A stretch of 64,000 nt of DNA from Meconema thalassinum (GCA_946902985.2 OX336388.2:226508467-226572466), one strand, 5' to 3'; numbered from the stretch's first letter, positions 44,409 to 55,640 are shown. Made by a program: numbers and translations. The notes: generated by a model not told the origin, from the letters alone.

Positions 44409-44475
44409 AATTGGCACGTGGTCCCTAGCAGGCTTCATCGGAAAGAAGAAGAAGAAGAAGAAGAAGAAGAAGAAA

Positions 44476-45345
44476 AGTTTAAAAATATGATAGCCTTTAT
44501 GCAGCCGAGACACTTAATCTACAACATAAAACACTGAGAAATCAATTGGAGATTAAGGAACGCCAAATCATGCGAAAAATGTTGGGTCCAAGAATCAAAG
44601 ATGGAATTCACCTTCTGAAACCTAATGCTGACGTCTATTTGAAAATTACTAAAAACACAGTCATAATCCGTATGAGAAGGATCCAATTCCTGGGACATTT
44701 GGATAGAATGGACCCAACTAGGTTATCGCATAAAATCTATACGTTTTTGGAGAAAAGGGCAACAAGGTCCAATTGGTACAAACAGGCGGAAAAGGACTTG
44801 GATGAATTAGGTTTTCCCAATCTCAAGGATCGAGAGGAAATTAGGAAAATTACTCATACACGGGACGCCTCCGTGGCTTAGGCGGCAGTACTCCGGCCTC
44901 TCACCTCTGGGTCCGAGGTTCAAATCCCGGTCACTCCATGTGAGATCTGTGCTGGACAAAACGAAGGCAGACAGGTTTTTCTCCGGGTACTCCGGTTTTC
45001 CCTGTCCCATTCCAGCACCACTCTCCACTATCATTTCATTTCATCTGTCATTCATTTAATCATTGCCCCAGAGGAGTGCGTCAGACCTCGGCAGCCGGCA
45101 CAGTTCATATCCTCGCCGCTAGATGGGGGCTTCATTCATTCCATTCCTGACCCGGTCGGAGACTGGAAGCAGGCTGTGGAATTTCATTTCACTCATACAC
45201 GGGATTTTGAGGGAGAAGAGAGAAGACCTACCTGACATGTCTGGTCGCAGCAACGAAGACTCGCTCAATCGTTGCGCATGGCGAGTTATTGGGCAAACTT
45301 CAAGGCCAATAAGTGATGATTCCGCGTGGTCCTAGGAGAAGAAAA
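44476..45345 (+). pseudogene. LINE 3' piece, same family, split by a SINE
   Basis: The frame LYAAETLNLQHKTLRNQLEI, then MRKMLGPRIKDGIHLLKPNA, then IQFLGHLDRMDPTRLSHKIY continues to REEIRKITHTRD, where the SINE (44866-45190) intervenes. It resumes with HTRDFEGEERRPT and decays. The tail GTGGTCCTAGGAGAAGAA at 45327 matches the family's 3' end. It begins where copy 2 ends, so one copy landed next to or in the other. Confidence 0.75.
44866..45190 (+). mobile_element. tRNA-derived SINE, 325 bp, with 14-bp target duplications
   Basis: The head CGCCTCCGTGGCTTAGGCGG and the B-box-like CGAGGTTCAAATCCCGG are followed by the body ATGTGAGATCTGTGCTGG to GGAAGCAGGCTGTGGAATTT. It is flanked by ACTCATACACGGGA at 44852-44865 and 45191-45204. 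This gives exact ends for the family, which also occurs at 36900 and 37410. Confidence 0.9.
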
Positions 45346-45447
45346 AGCAGAATTAAAATAAATACGGTAGTAAAAATTTAAAATAAATAAGTTTATCAAT
45401 TATAAAATTATAATAATTTCATAATCTTTATTTTAAATTATAATAGT

Positions 45448-46124
45448 ACATTATGCAACGAGCCTATAATGGCTATAATTAAGACACGAGTATTTTTTAT
45501 AAAATGAGCGTATGCGAGTTTTATAATTTCCATACGAGTGTCTTAATTACCATTATAGGCGAGTTGCATACGACTGTTTATGTTCGACGATAATTATAAC
45601 TTTATTATATGTTTTAACATAAATATTCATAAATATCTGTTGAGAGTCAGCTACTGGAATTTTGTGATCGCAGAGCGAGCGTTGGGTGTTATATCTTTGT
45701 CTTTCAAGAGCGTTGAACAACCGACGCATGCGCTCTGTGTGGTTGCAATGCCATATGCAACCATATGTTTACATCAGCCGTCCCTCAGTAATATTGTCAC
45801 CGCAGTCATTTGAAGACAATGCGCTGTGTAGAAATTAGTGTTGGTGGTTTTAAGGTACAGTGCTATTTCTTGTCTCATATTCGCCAGTTTATTTACGCGA
45901 ACATATGGACGGTGGGTATTCCATGTCGGTAATTTATTATAGTTCGATGTTGTGTTTATGTCCGACATGTTGGATTTTGAGCGCATGCGCGAAGTTATCG
46001 TTACCTAATTGGTCAATGAACGAGCTCTGATTGGCTGGAGAAACTGTATCATAATGGAAAACAGTGTTATAATGACCATCATTATGATACAGTTATCTGA
46101 CACATAATAGTGAGGGTCGAACAT
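45448..46124 (-). repeat. Family C hairpin-rich repeat, copy 2
   Basis: This is the inverse of 37393-38380 without the SINE. The hairpin is at 45455-45567 and the outer end TTTATGTTCGACCCTCAC is at 46124 on the minus strand. It keeps the CGCATGCGC motif and a GTTTACATCA/CATATG region not shared exactly with the others. Confidence 0.8.
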
Positions 46125-46321
46125 AAAAATAATATGAAAATTAAAATATTAATGAAAACAAAAAATTACACAAATAATAATTAATATTAGGCTAAAATAA
46201 TTAAAATTAAATTATAAAATATTCAAATAAAATATATTCAATGAATTCTGCCCTATGAAGGGTAAAGGGGCGAAACATCGAGGTCATCTCCGCTTGTAAC
46301 AAAGAGGTTCTACTGTACAAA

Positions 46322-46342
46322 TTAATTAATTAATTAATTAAT
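46322..46342 (+). repeat. (TTAA)n microsatellite
   Basis: Five TTAA/ATTA units stand in tandem immediately before the LINE scrap. Confidence 0.8.
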
Positions 46343-46351
46343 TGGCAGGTG

Positions 46352-46480
46352 AAAAGCTAAAGGAAGTAGGAGACTTCTGTTGCTTAGGACGCAAAATAAC
46401 CAGTGATGGACGAAGCAAAGAGGATATACAAAGTTGGTTGGCTCAGGCAAGGAAAGCATTTGTACAGAAAAGGGAACTGT
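46352..46480 (+). pseudogene. RTE LINE scrap
   Basis: The frame AGEKLKEVGDFCCLGRKITS followed by DGRSKEDIQSWLAQARKAFV and a stop matches the segment after the RT palm in RTE elements (L-EVE-FCYLGS-IT-DG---DI--RI--A--AF). The Helentron-like copy at 46510 begins shortly after it. Confidence 0.65.
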
Positions 46481-46509
46481 AACCACCGTTTCCTTATGGT
46501 ATCTGTGAT

Positions 46510-47842
46510 TGTTAGCCTACTTTTCACATTTTGCAAAAATAAGGAAAAAGTAGACTTATGAGATCGGGCAAATGTCTGTCCTTCTGTCTGTCTGGCTGTG
46601 TGTGTGTCTCCCCCCCCCCCCCCCCCCATATCAACTCCTAAACGGCTGCAGCAACTGCTGAAAATTCGCAATTGAAATTTGAGCTCCATGTTGGATATCT
46701 TGGAAGGTATGAATGGGAGCTATTTCAAAATTGGCACACGTATAGATAATAATATTGCAGTTTAATTTCCGGGAGGCCATACATGGTAATGTTGGCAAAA
46801 TGATTATAAGCCTGCTTATAAGTCCAAATTTTAAATGCATATAACTTCTACACTCTCAATTGGATTTCAACCAAATTTCGTATGTGCCATGTGTACATAA
46901 ACAGATATGACTGGACGTATTCCTAGGAGCCACCAGGGTTGCCAACTGTTAATAAATGCTCTCAATTATTTTTATCCAAATACCCATATATCAGAAAGTA
47001 TGCAAGCCGACAGCTTTAAACTATGCACACGTATATTACCTGACATTCTATATTAATTTGGAGTAACTTATATACGTCAGTGCTACCAACATGATTCTAA
47101 GCCTGCTGAGAGGTCCAAATTTAAATACATAATTTCCATACTATCATTTGGATTTCTACCAAATTTCGTATGTGCTATGTGTACTATAACAGATATCACT
47201 ATGGGTATTCTTAAGAGCAACCAAGGCTGCCAACTGTTAATAAATGCTGTCTCTATTTTTGTTACCCTAATATCAATATATCTGAAAGTATGCACGCCAA
47301 TAGCTCTAAACTTTGCACACGTATAGTACCTGGCATTCTATATTAATTTGGAGTAACAAATATAGGCCTACGCCAGTGCTGCCAACATGATTCTAAGCCT
47401 GCTGATAGGTCCAATTTTAAAATGCATGTAACTTCTATACTAACTAATGGATTTCACTCAAAGTTGGCACAATAATAGGTCATATTATTTCAAATTATTC
47501 CTGACTAATACATGCATGACATTGTTGCCAAAATGATTTTACGCGCGCTGTTAGATCCAATGTTTAACTGCATGTAACATCCATGCTATCCATTGGACTT
47601 CAACCAAATTGTGTATTCTATACCTTAAGAGATGGAACTAACTATATATTCAGTCACCAGGGCTGCCAACTGTAGTTCTCTATTAGGCTTCATTATGCCA
47701 GGTATACAGTATTTCGAAGTAATTAGAAATTTCGATATTACCAACTTAATTTCGTCATTATTCTAGATAGATCCATAATCATTGGCATGCATCTTAAATT
47801 TTAGGAAAAGTAGGCTCTTTAGTTCGTCACGGAACTTCTTGT
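46510..47842 (-). mobile_element. Helentron-like element, subfamily alpha, copy 3
   Basis: This is the inverse of 10039-11431. It begins with the hairpin TAGCCTACTTTTCACATTTT, has a GT/C-rich tract at 46585-46628, internal GGGTTGCCAACTGTTAATAA-type blocks, and ends AGTTCGTCACGGAACTTCTT. Confidence 0.68.
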
Positions 47843-47869
47843 TTTCTGTAACTTGATACATTTTATGTG

Positions 47870-48330
47870 ATATCTATTGTCATCCAAATTCCATTTTTCA
47901 CTTTGGTCCTAAGATTTTTCTGAGGATTTTCATTTCCTGTTTGTCGATCATATTTATTCGAGATTTACCACCAATTATGATAGTTTCAGATTCATGTAGA
48001 GGTTCTCTTTTAACGACTGTGTTATAATGTCTTCATTTTGCCCATTTTTCTTTCCGAATTTGGCCAACTATGGACCGCATAGAACCTAAGGTTTTCTGGC
48101 CAATCTCATGTTTCCTTACCAGAACTTCTTCATTCACTTGGAATCCTCCACTGCCCCGCAGAAATTACCAATTTAGGCCTACATTTTGATGGATTCTCCT
48201 TAAATGTCTTAACGCTGTCAATGTGACTTCGTAACACCTTCCCGTTGTGGACCACGGCGGCAGTAAATCCAATTTCAACCGCGTCTTTCTTGACTTCTTC
48301 TACCCATTTCGTTGTAGCCTTCTGTCTTGC
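47870..48330 (-). pseudogene. LINE relics on the minus strand
   Basis: Minus-strand frames read TTKWVEEVKKDAVEIGFTAA followed by KVLRSHIDSVKTFKENPSK, and further on SETIIIGGKSRINMIDKQEM then KILRKILGPK. Both are known segments of the C-terminal half of RTE-type proteins. They occur in an order that suggests two overlapping or rearranged fragments. Confidence 0.5.
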
Positions 48331-48927
48331 GATATACTCGGTTCATCTCAGATAACATAAACATCGGTATTCACCATTGCCTTTATTATCCCGGGTTTCA
48401 ATGTGTACTGCATCGCTGAAATTTTCATATAGATGAACTGGAAACAGTTGACTAGCGCCGCGCAAATCATATTATGTTTATTGTAAAAATAATGTTCTGT
48501 TCTGTAGCTTTATAGGTTAGGTGTGAGATATAGTAGAGTAAATATTCGTAAATAATGTCAAGTATGAAATTGAAACATAAGAAGAGTCCAATTAAAAACT
48601 CAAATAATGGAAAAGCATTTAAAATCAATGTAATTCAATATTTTCCTTGTCATTATACAAGTGTTACATTCCCAATAAAATATTTCTGTAGTACGTATCA
48701 ATTAGTGTTCTTCTCACAAAATTGTCCCGACGAGCCACATTATATCGATCAGCCTGTCCATCAATTTGACCGTCCCTTAAAAGTTCAGCCCACGGTACTG
48801 GTAGTTCTAGCTGTGAATCGTCCTAAGGTAGCTCTTCTCATACGCGCCATCTTGTTCTGTTGATTATCTTAATTTTTGGCATTTTACCGGTCAACCATTC
48901 TCCAGTAAAGTGATTAACCAGAGATAA
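48331..48927. other. Unassigned sequence
   Basis: A 102-codon frame at 48555-48863 has no recognisable domain. I see nothing else that can be supported. Confidence 0.4.
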
Positions 48928-49790
48928 TCTCCACTCTTGTTTATCCTATGCATGGATACAGTGACTGCCGATTTGCAGAGGCAACCACCATGGACATTAC
49001 TGTACGCCGATGATGTCATGCTTGCAAGCGAGACCCGTAATGATCTAGAGCACTTGGCCAACCTCTGGAATGCGAGGCTCTGTGAATTTGGACTACGGCT
49101 CAACCTCACTAAGACTGAGTACCTTGAATGTGGTTCCCAGACAGATGGACCATCATAGTAGATGGCACCCCACTACCAAAGGCTTCACATCTCCGATACC
49201 TTGGCTCCGTTGTGAGACCTGATGGTGACACAGTCTCGGATGCCCGTGCAAGAGTGAATGCTGCATGGATGAAATGGCGCCAGGTCACAGGCGTTCTCTG
49301 TGACCACAAGATCTCTTTGCACCTCTAAAATAAGATCTATCAATCAGTCGTCCGCCCTGTTGCTTTGTATGGAGCTGAATGCTGGCCTAGTACAAAGAAA
49401 CATGAACAAGCCTTGCACTCAATGGAGATGCGGATGCTACGATGGTCCTAGGGAATTACACGGCTGGATCATATTAAGAACGAAGACGTCCGCAATACTC
49501 TTGGAATTGCCCCTATTCCAGCTAAAATGAGGGAGGCTCGGTTGCGTTGGTACGGGCATGTAGCCCGAGCAAATACAGAGGCCAAGTCACTTGCTCTCGA
49601 GCCTGATGGACCAAGACCTCCAGGACGACCAAAAAGGCGTTGGATGGATATCATACACGACGATATGCGCATCGTAGTTCTTCGTCCTATAGATGCAGCA
49701 AACCGCAACAAATGGAGAGCGAGGTGCAGAGTGGCGGACCCCAAAAAATAATTGGGAACAACGCCAGGAAGAAGAAGAACCGAGATAATT
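48928..49790 (+). pseudogene. RTE LINE relic, RT motif C to C-terminus
   Basis: It begins inside motif B-C (LLFILCMDTVTADLQRQPPW), then LLYADDVMLASETRNDLEHL with the catalytic YADD, then TEYLECG. After a shift it continues LPKASHLRYLGSVVRPDGDT, VRPVALYGAECWPSTKKHEQ, MREARLRWYGHVARANTEAK and PGRPKRRWMDIIHDDM, ending ADPKK. A (GAA)n-like tail (49770-49781) follows. It is truncated at the 5' end, with at least two frame breaks. It is a different RTE family from 5885. Confidence 0.78.
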
Positions 49791-50159
49791 GTGTTGATGA
49801 ATAACGATATAGCTATTATCTGAGATTCTTGCAGCTATAAACCAAGATAATCAAATTACTGGCGTTGGTGAATACGGCCCTTAGTCCGATGCATATAGAC
49901 CCTCGGGCTTCACTACCGTGGAGTAATGCCTGATTTTCGCGTTGTAGGATACTCCTCGTTTATTGTATTTGTTCTGAGTTAACCTGCTTTATTAGCCTCC
50001 TTATCCAGTCCATTGGGTTGTATCCATTCTCCCAAATAATTGAACTTCTCAACCCTTTTGGCAGTCCCATGTTTTACCATTACCTTCTTGATGATTAGAG
50101 TTCCATATACGCAGTCTTCTCATAGTAGAATCGAGAACTGTTTTCTCAGCAGTCATCAT

Positions 50160-50800
50160 CAAAGTTATTAGGGGTAACAATCTCCGACACCCTGAATTGG
50201 AACATTCAAAGTGAAGAGGCAAGATGTAAGGCCACCAAACTTCTGGGTTTCTTGTACAGAAACATGAGAGGTTGTAAACCTAGAGCCTTCAGGACGGCTT
50301 ACTTATGCATGGTCGTCCGATATTAATGTACGGCTTACCTGCTTGGCATCCCACTACAGCGGAAAACATGAACAAGCTCCAGCGTGTACAGCGACGTGTA
50401 GAGAGGCTAATAGCACGTCATTGCCCTTCCCCTTTGTCAAAATTTCCATCTATAGAGGCAACAGCCAAACAAATTGATCTAATTTTTCTTAAAAAATCCC
50501 TTACAGGTGCCATTAATATTGACCCTCTTTGACGACTGTCATTGGCATATCGCTCAGTTCGAAGAGGACGAGGTGTAACTCTCGTGCCACCCTTCGCTCG
50601 TAGCAATGCTTACCTGACAGGTTTCTACGGCCGCTCTGCGCGGTTATGGAACGCGCTGCCAGGGGATGCCAAAATCTTGCCTCTTCGGAAATTCAAGCCG
50701 TACGTAAAAAGGTGCATTGTATAAATAAACGTATGTATGAGTGATTGATTGTCTCGCTGAATGAATGAGTATCTGAATGGAATGAATGAATGTATGGAGT
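50160..50800 (+). pseudogene. CR1/L2-group LINE 3' relic
   Basis: The frame VTISDTLNWNIQSEEARCKA followed by KLLGFLYRNMRGC, then (shifted) PILMYGLPAWHPTTAENMNK and LQRVQRRVERLIARHC, then YRSVRRGRGVTLVPPFARSN and LTGFYGRSARLWNALPGDAK, ending KFKPYVKRCIV at 50724. This W-PH-- ... L-R-QRRA-R ... WN-LP--- pattern is typical of the end of CR1/Jockey-type polymerases. A degenerate (TGAA)n tail follows (50740-50790), as in CR1/L2 elements. Confidence 0.75.
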
Positions 50801-50876
50801 GATTGAGGTTATGGAAGTGCGTGCGTGAGAGAGTGAGTGAACAGGAAAAATGTACTATGTCAATATTCTAAATATG

Positions 50877-51896
50877 TCATCATCATCATCTTGCACAGTT
50901 TCCAGCCACTAGCCGGGTCTGTTTGGAACACAAGCCTCTCCAACGTCTTCTGTCTTCCCACCATCTCTCAGCCTCCACCCTTGTCCAGTCTTCTCCTCTC
51001 TTCTTCACGCTTTCTTCCACCCCCTTCAGCCACCTGTCTCTCAGTCTCTTTCCTTCCCACTTCGTCTCGTGTATCCTCCTGGGTATCCTCTTCTCCTCCA
51101 TTCGTTTTACATGTCCATACCATCTACGTCTAGATTTCTCTATACCATCCTGTAATGGTTCCTCCTTCATTAATTCTCTGTTCCTCTCATTTCTTACTCT
51201 GTCCCTCTTTGTAGCTCCAATACTGCTTCTCAAGAACCTCATCTCACTGGCCTGTATTTTGCTCTTCTCCCCTCCTTTCATAACCCAGGTCTCCGAGGCA
51301 TACGTCAGGATAGGGACATAGTACGTCCGATATATGATCTTTTTGCTGTTCTGAGAGACATCCTTGCTCCATAACATGCTTCTCACACTCCTCGGGAATG
51401 CTTCTGCCTGTCTCCCCCGCTCATTTATTTCTCTATCGTTTCTTCCATTCTCTTGTATCAGGCCTCTCAGATACTTGAAACTCTCCACTTTTTTCAGCTG
51501 TTCCCCACCAATTGTTATTCCTGTTGTGGTTCTTTCCTTCTTCCTTGTTGTGATCACCATCTCACTCTTATTTATGCTAAATTTCATCCCATATCCTTGT
51601 ATTATTCCTTCCCACACGTCCAACTGTTCATGTACCTCCTCCTCCTTGTTTCCCCAAATCATCAAATCATCTGCAAACACCATTGCTTTCATCTTTCCTT
51701 CCCCAATTACTTGTGCCACTCGGGTCATTATGTCATCCATCACCACAATGAAAAGTAACGGTGACAGTGCACTTCCTTGTTTCAGGCCGTTTCTCTGTTC
51801 CAACCAGTCCGATCTCTCTCCTCCCACTTTCACACAGCTCACGCTTCCCTTAAACATCTCCTTTATCCTCCTTATAGTCCATTTTTCTACTCTAAA
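50877..51896 (-). pseudogene. RTE-like LINE relic, long open RT half
   Basis: The minus-strand frame from about 51896 to 50886 is open for ~335 codons: RIKEMFKGSVSCVKVGGERS, motif B EQRNGLKQGSALSPLLFIVV, motif C MVFADDLMIWGN, then KVESFKYLRGLIQENG, YVPILTYASETWVMKG, RRRWYGHVKRMEEKRIPRR and RLRDRWLKGVEESVKKRGED. The (GATGAT)n tail is at 50877-50889. The N-terminal 80 codons of the full open frame come from a neighbouring element and are not part of this protein. All palm motifs after B are intact, so this copy is young, but it is 5'-truncated. Confidence 0.82.
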
Positions 51897-52068
51897 TATG
51901 TAAATACTGCAAATATCTTTGTAAAACATGCAAATATTGTTAAACAAATGTAGATGTAAACTGTGCCTGTGAAGCATGAAATGTGTATGTGGGGCGCCCT
52001 CTTTCGCTAGGCCTTCCATACTTCTTGTACGATTTATGGTAAATAAATAACAATAATAATAATAATCA
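51897..52068 (+). repeat. 3' end of another retroposon
   Basis: GGGGCGCCCTCTTTCGCTAG, GCCTTCCATACTTCTTGTAC and GATTTATGGTAAATAAATAA run into an (AAT)n tail at 52046-52066. It lies tail to tail with the minus-strand LINE relic at 52075. Confidence 0.45.
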
Positions 52069-52074
52069 TTATCA

Positions 52075-52300
52075 TTCCCCAACTCCGGTTTCCCGGGTAT
52101 GGTGTACAAACGCTTGCCATATCCTTCTATCTTCACACATCTTCTGTTTCAGGACATCTTCCCATTTGTGTCCTCTCTCCTCCATGTCTGATCTTACAGT
52201 CTCTATCCAGTTTTTTCTAGGTCTTCCTCGTGCTCTTCTTCCTGAAAGGTTAAGGTCAAAATATTTCATCCTCATTATGTCCCCATACCACTGAAGTCTG
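52075..52300 (-). pseudogene. RTE LINE C-terminal scrap
   Basis: The frame MRMKYFDLNLSGRRARGRPR, then KNWIETVRSDMEERGHKWED, then CEDRRIWQAFVHHTRETGVG is the usual RTE end (GRRA-GRP-KRW-D-V--D). Just upstream, in another frame, are remnants of LQWYGDI. The tail is (AAT/ATT)n at 52046-52074. Confidence 0.68.
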
Positions 52301-52469
52301 CGTTTTAATCATTTTAAATGATCTTGTCGACTTCGTCGTTACGCTGGGGTCTGGCGTTACGTTACGGTGACGGGACAAAATGTACCCAGATGCACTGAGG
52401 TGTGTGACGTCATAGTACTGCTTGGTGCATGTGTTCCCCGACAATCTCTACTTCGTTAGTATAAGACAA

Positions 52470-52715
52470 AAATCTCCGATTCTTGGATGTCACGGATAAT
52501 CTCGAGAACCACTGGATGGATTTTGATGTGGTTTTCACCATTCTGTAAAGGATATCTCTAGGAAAGATTCTGTAGAAAATAATTTATGTATGATCAAAGG
52601 AAGCCAAGCAGTAACGATTTCAGTGAAAAGGTCGAAAACACACTTGGCGTCCGTGCGCTTCTTAAGCTTACGCTGGGCAAACCGTTAAAAATATCAATAT
52701 ACTATGAGCGTAAGC
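52470..52715 (+). repeat. Repeat family E, copy 2
   Basis: CGATTCTTGGATGTCACGGA, ACCACTGGATGGATTTTGAT and CTTACGCTGGGCAAACCG match 35685-35935 with scattered changes. Confidence 0.65.
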
Positions 52716-52984
52716 ATCTTCAATACATCGCCCACTATACGTGTTTTTAGACTGGATGGAAGGGGCACGTCCCCGCGCGCTCTGGTGAGCGAGACGGCAT
52801 CCCGCGCGCTTGACCTTGCTTTCCCCTTGGTTTGCACTTGCCGTTCGCGAGTAATTTTAAACGATAAGCAAGATAAATGCAGATAATTTTCTAACATGTC
52901 AAGAGTCTTTGGCTTCGAGCGAAGCGAGAAGCCTCCAGCCTTTGTAGCATTTTTCAGCATTTGTAGCATTTAAAATGATACAAA

Positions 52985-53865
52985 GACTAGTCTTTCAAAC
53001 CGACTGTCATTTTTTATGACACTGGTAATAGGAACCTCGACGCCAGCTACTTTCCTATTAACTTCATTTCTGATCGTGTCCTTTCTTGTAGTTTGGTTCA
53101 TGGTTCTGATGAATCTCACTTCAGTTGCTTGAATTCTACTGTAGTCTTTGTTTAGTAGGGTACATGTCTCTAAACCATATGTGAGGATTGGTACGAAGTA
53201 GGTGTGGTACATGATTGTTTTTGCTTTATGTGCAATTTTGGAGTCCCAGAGAAGATTTATGATTTGACTGTAAAAGTTTGATGCTTTTTGTGTCCTGCTG
53301 AGTATTTCCTGCTTTACAGTGTTGTATTTCGAGATTGTACTTCCAAGGTATTTGAAGTGAGAAAGTGGGGCGTGGTGGCTCAGCGGTCTAGCTGTATGCC
53401 TCTCACCAAGGCGGTCCGGGTTCGATTCCCGGTCAATGCATGTGAGATTTTCGAAGTGAAATGCCATGTCCTGTGGTTCGGATTCCACGTAAAAAGGAGG
53501 TCCCGTGGCTCATGATCTCAAGATTAACGGTCACGTTAAACTACAAGCTTCCTTTTGAAGTGAGAAACTGGGTCTATTTTCACTCATTCTAGAAGAATAT
53601 TTGAGCTTGTTCCTTCTATGTCGATGGTCATTTCTACTGTCTTTGCTTTACTCATCTTCAGTCCAAAATCTTTAAATGCATTGTTCAGCATCTTCTCGAT
53701 TATGGGCTAATTTTGCCTTTGTTGATATAGTTATTTTATTTTATCTGTTCCAAGTAATTTTCTACGCTCTTTGTAGTATTTTAGTTCTTTCTCTGTTAGC
53801 TTGCTGGTTCAATAATTTCTCCTAAATATTTAAATTTGTCTACTTGAGCGATACTCCCATTTTAA
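52985..53865 (-). pseudogene. RTE-like LINE relics, minus strand, split by a SINE
   Basis: One relic reads MLNNAFKDFGLKMSKAKTVE, a stop, IDPVSHFK, then after the SINE KYLGSTISKYNTVKQEILSR, TIMYHTYFVPILTYGLETCT, IQATEVRFIRTMNQTTRKDT and KVAGVEVPITSVIKN. At 53750-53860 a second scrap reads VDKFKYLGEIIEPAS, which resembles the family at 4955 and 5885. Neither has an intact RT core. Confidence 0.7.
53365..53553 (+). mobile_element. tRNA-derived SINE, 189 bp, with 14-bp target duplications
   Basis: The head GGGGCGTGGTGGCTCAGCGG (A-box) and GGTCCGGGTTCGATTCCCGG (B-box) are followed by the body CATGTGAGATTTTCGAAGTG and GGAGGTCCCGTGGCTCATGA. It is flanked by TTTGAAGTGAGAAA at 53351-53364 and 53554-53567. 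The same family is degraded at 3950-4075. Confidence 0.9.
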
Positions 53866-53868
53866 CTT

Positions 53869-54822
53869 ATTAGCCTACTTTCGATTTTAGCAAAAAATGA
53901 AAGTAGACTTATGAGATCAACACAGGGCCAAAAATTGTGTGTGTCTCTGTGTGTGTGTGAGTGTGTGTGTGTGAGAGTGTGTGTACTCTGAATGTCTGTC
54001 CCCCCCCCCCCCCTATCAATTCGAACTCGGTGAAACTGAATTGAACGGCATTTGGTACAGAGGTAGTACTCTTAAAGGGCACCTCTCTGTCATGTTTTAT
54101 ATCGCCGCCATCTTGACGGAAACGTAATGGCGGCCACCCAAATGTTAAAAGCTTAAATCATAATACGACCAACCTAATCATCTGATCTCTACCAATTATG
54201 CAACAACATACCTTTTTGTGTGAAGCATATTTTGACCAAGCTACAAGGTCATCAGTCCAATAGTTTGCATATGGCGGCCGTGTAAGTGTGCAAACCGATT
54301 CCTCCTACCAATTCAAACACGGTAAAACCGAATTGAACGAAATCGGTGCAGAGGTAGCACTAGCAAAGATCACCTCAGTGTCATGTTTTATATCGCCGCC
54401 ATCTTGAAGGAGACGGAATGGCGGCCACCCAAATGTTAAAAGCTTAAATCAAGTTACGACCAACCTAATCAATTGATCTCTACCAAATTTTTCAACAACA
54501 TACCTATTTGTGGGAAGCATCTCTTGACTGAACTACAAGGTTATCAGCCCAATAGTTTGTAGTAAGCGGCCATGTATGTATGCAAATCGATTCACCATAT
54601 CAATTCAAACACAGTGAAACCGAATTGAATGACATTTTGTAAAGAGGTAGCACTAGCAAAGGGCAGTCATATTCGTGTTTAATATCCGTATATCATGTTG
54701 TATTTCAACAAGCTACTACAACCAACATTCAATTTTATACTCCTTGTAAAGGACAAAGAGTTATAACAATACCCATGCTTTTAGGAGAAAGTAGGCTATA
54801 TGTTCTTTACTGAACATCTTGT
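53869..54822 (-). mobile_element. Helentron-like element, subfamily gamma, copy 2
   Basis: On the minus strand the 5' end ACAAGATGTTCAGTAAAGAAC, then CATATAGCCTACTTTC, is inverse to the 3' part GAAAGTAGGCTAA. Three tandem ~290-bp units (low ends near 54012, 54302 and 54593) carry CCGCCATCTTGA blocks. A GT-rich and C-rich tract (53938-54012) lies next to the 3' hairpin made by CTACTTTC...GAAAGTAG. Confidence 0.65.
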
Positions 54823-55317
54823 TTATCTTTGTATTTGTCAAAACAACACAACTGAAGCTCCAGATGCTTTCATAATTCTCTTCGTATATGAATAAACTCT
54901 GGCATTCTCTTTATAACACTGCATATAAACTGTTGAGCCTGGCTTTGATTCACTGCACGTGAGGAATTGTGTAGTAAATCCATGACATTTTAGGTTCGCT
55001 TGAAGCTTCCATTATAATGCTGCATATTAATGTTTGTATAATTATGTGGACCACAACGGAGTAGTTTTCTTTCAGTTTCACTTGACCATAATTAACAGCT
55101 GTATATCATTATTGTCATACAGTATACCTAAGGGCTATTTACACTCATGTTAATTTAACGCAAACCGATATGTTTCGATTAGCACTGGACTGCCTGGGCT
55201 CACAGTTCATTCGCAACATTTCTGACATCGTTTGCCAGACAGCGCTAGAGCCGCTCTCTACTGGAATACCATGTAATTATTCTATTGACATAATTATGTC
55301 ATGTTTTCCTTCAAACA
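54823..55317. other. Unassigned AT-rich sequence
   Basis: I see no gene, repeat end or SINE head here. Confidence 0.45.
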
Positions 55318-55505
55318 AGCAGCTTCGATGGCGTAGTTGGTAGCGTGCTGAGCTTCTATGCCGAAGATCGCGGGTTCAAACCCGGCCGAAGTCGTCGGAT
55401 TTTTTAAGAGCGTTAAAATATCCCCCAGTATGCCTTTCTTTGGAGGAAAGTAAATCCGGCGGTCCAATGTCATAGATTTATGGCATGTAAAAGAAACTTC
55501 CACCA
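55318..55505 (+). mobile_element. tRNA-headed SINE (family of 5065-5571), 3'-truncated
   Basis: CAGCTTCGATGGCGTAGTTG, GTAGCGTGCTGAGC and the B-box-like GCGGGTTCAAACCCGG are followed by GTCGTCGGATTTTTTAAGAG. The copy stops after TTATGGCATGTAAAAGAAAC. Confidence 0.8.
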
Positions 55506-55640
55506 ATTTATTTATTTATCGTATGGCTTTTAGTGCCGGGAGTGTCCGAGGACTTGTTCGGCTCGCCAGAGGCTGTAGCTACTTCAAGCGGACACCACTA
55601 GGGTGAGCTACAAATTCCGTTCAATTTCAAGTACCGGTAG
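55506..55640 (+). repeat. Fragment related to another SINE body
   Basis: ATCGTATGGCTTTTAGTGCC, then CGGGAGTGTCCGAGG, resembles the phrase ATCGTATGGCCTCGGGTGCC at 56290. This suggests a shared 3' segment of an otherwise different SINE. Confidence 0.4.

Larger units (their letters stand above)
40827..44474 (+). mobile_element. RTE-like LINE, copy 2, full-length but decayed
   Basis: The 5' region GGTCCCAGGAATTAACCTGG aligns with copy 1 at 5885. The EN and RT domains follow in several frames. The 3' end is GTGGTCCCTAGCAGGCTTCATC plus a (GAA)n microsatellite (44441-44474). It is the same family as copy 1, but protein similarity is moderate and it has many more lesions. Confidence 0.85.

Noticed and set aside
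51364..51903. 179-codon plus-strand ORF and neighbours at 50923-51758.
   Set aside because: They are antisense shadows of the minus-strand LINE relic at 50877-51896.
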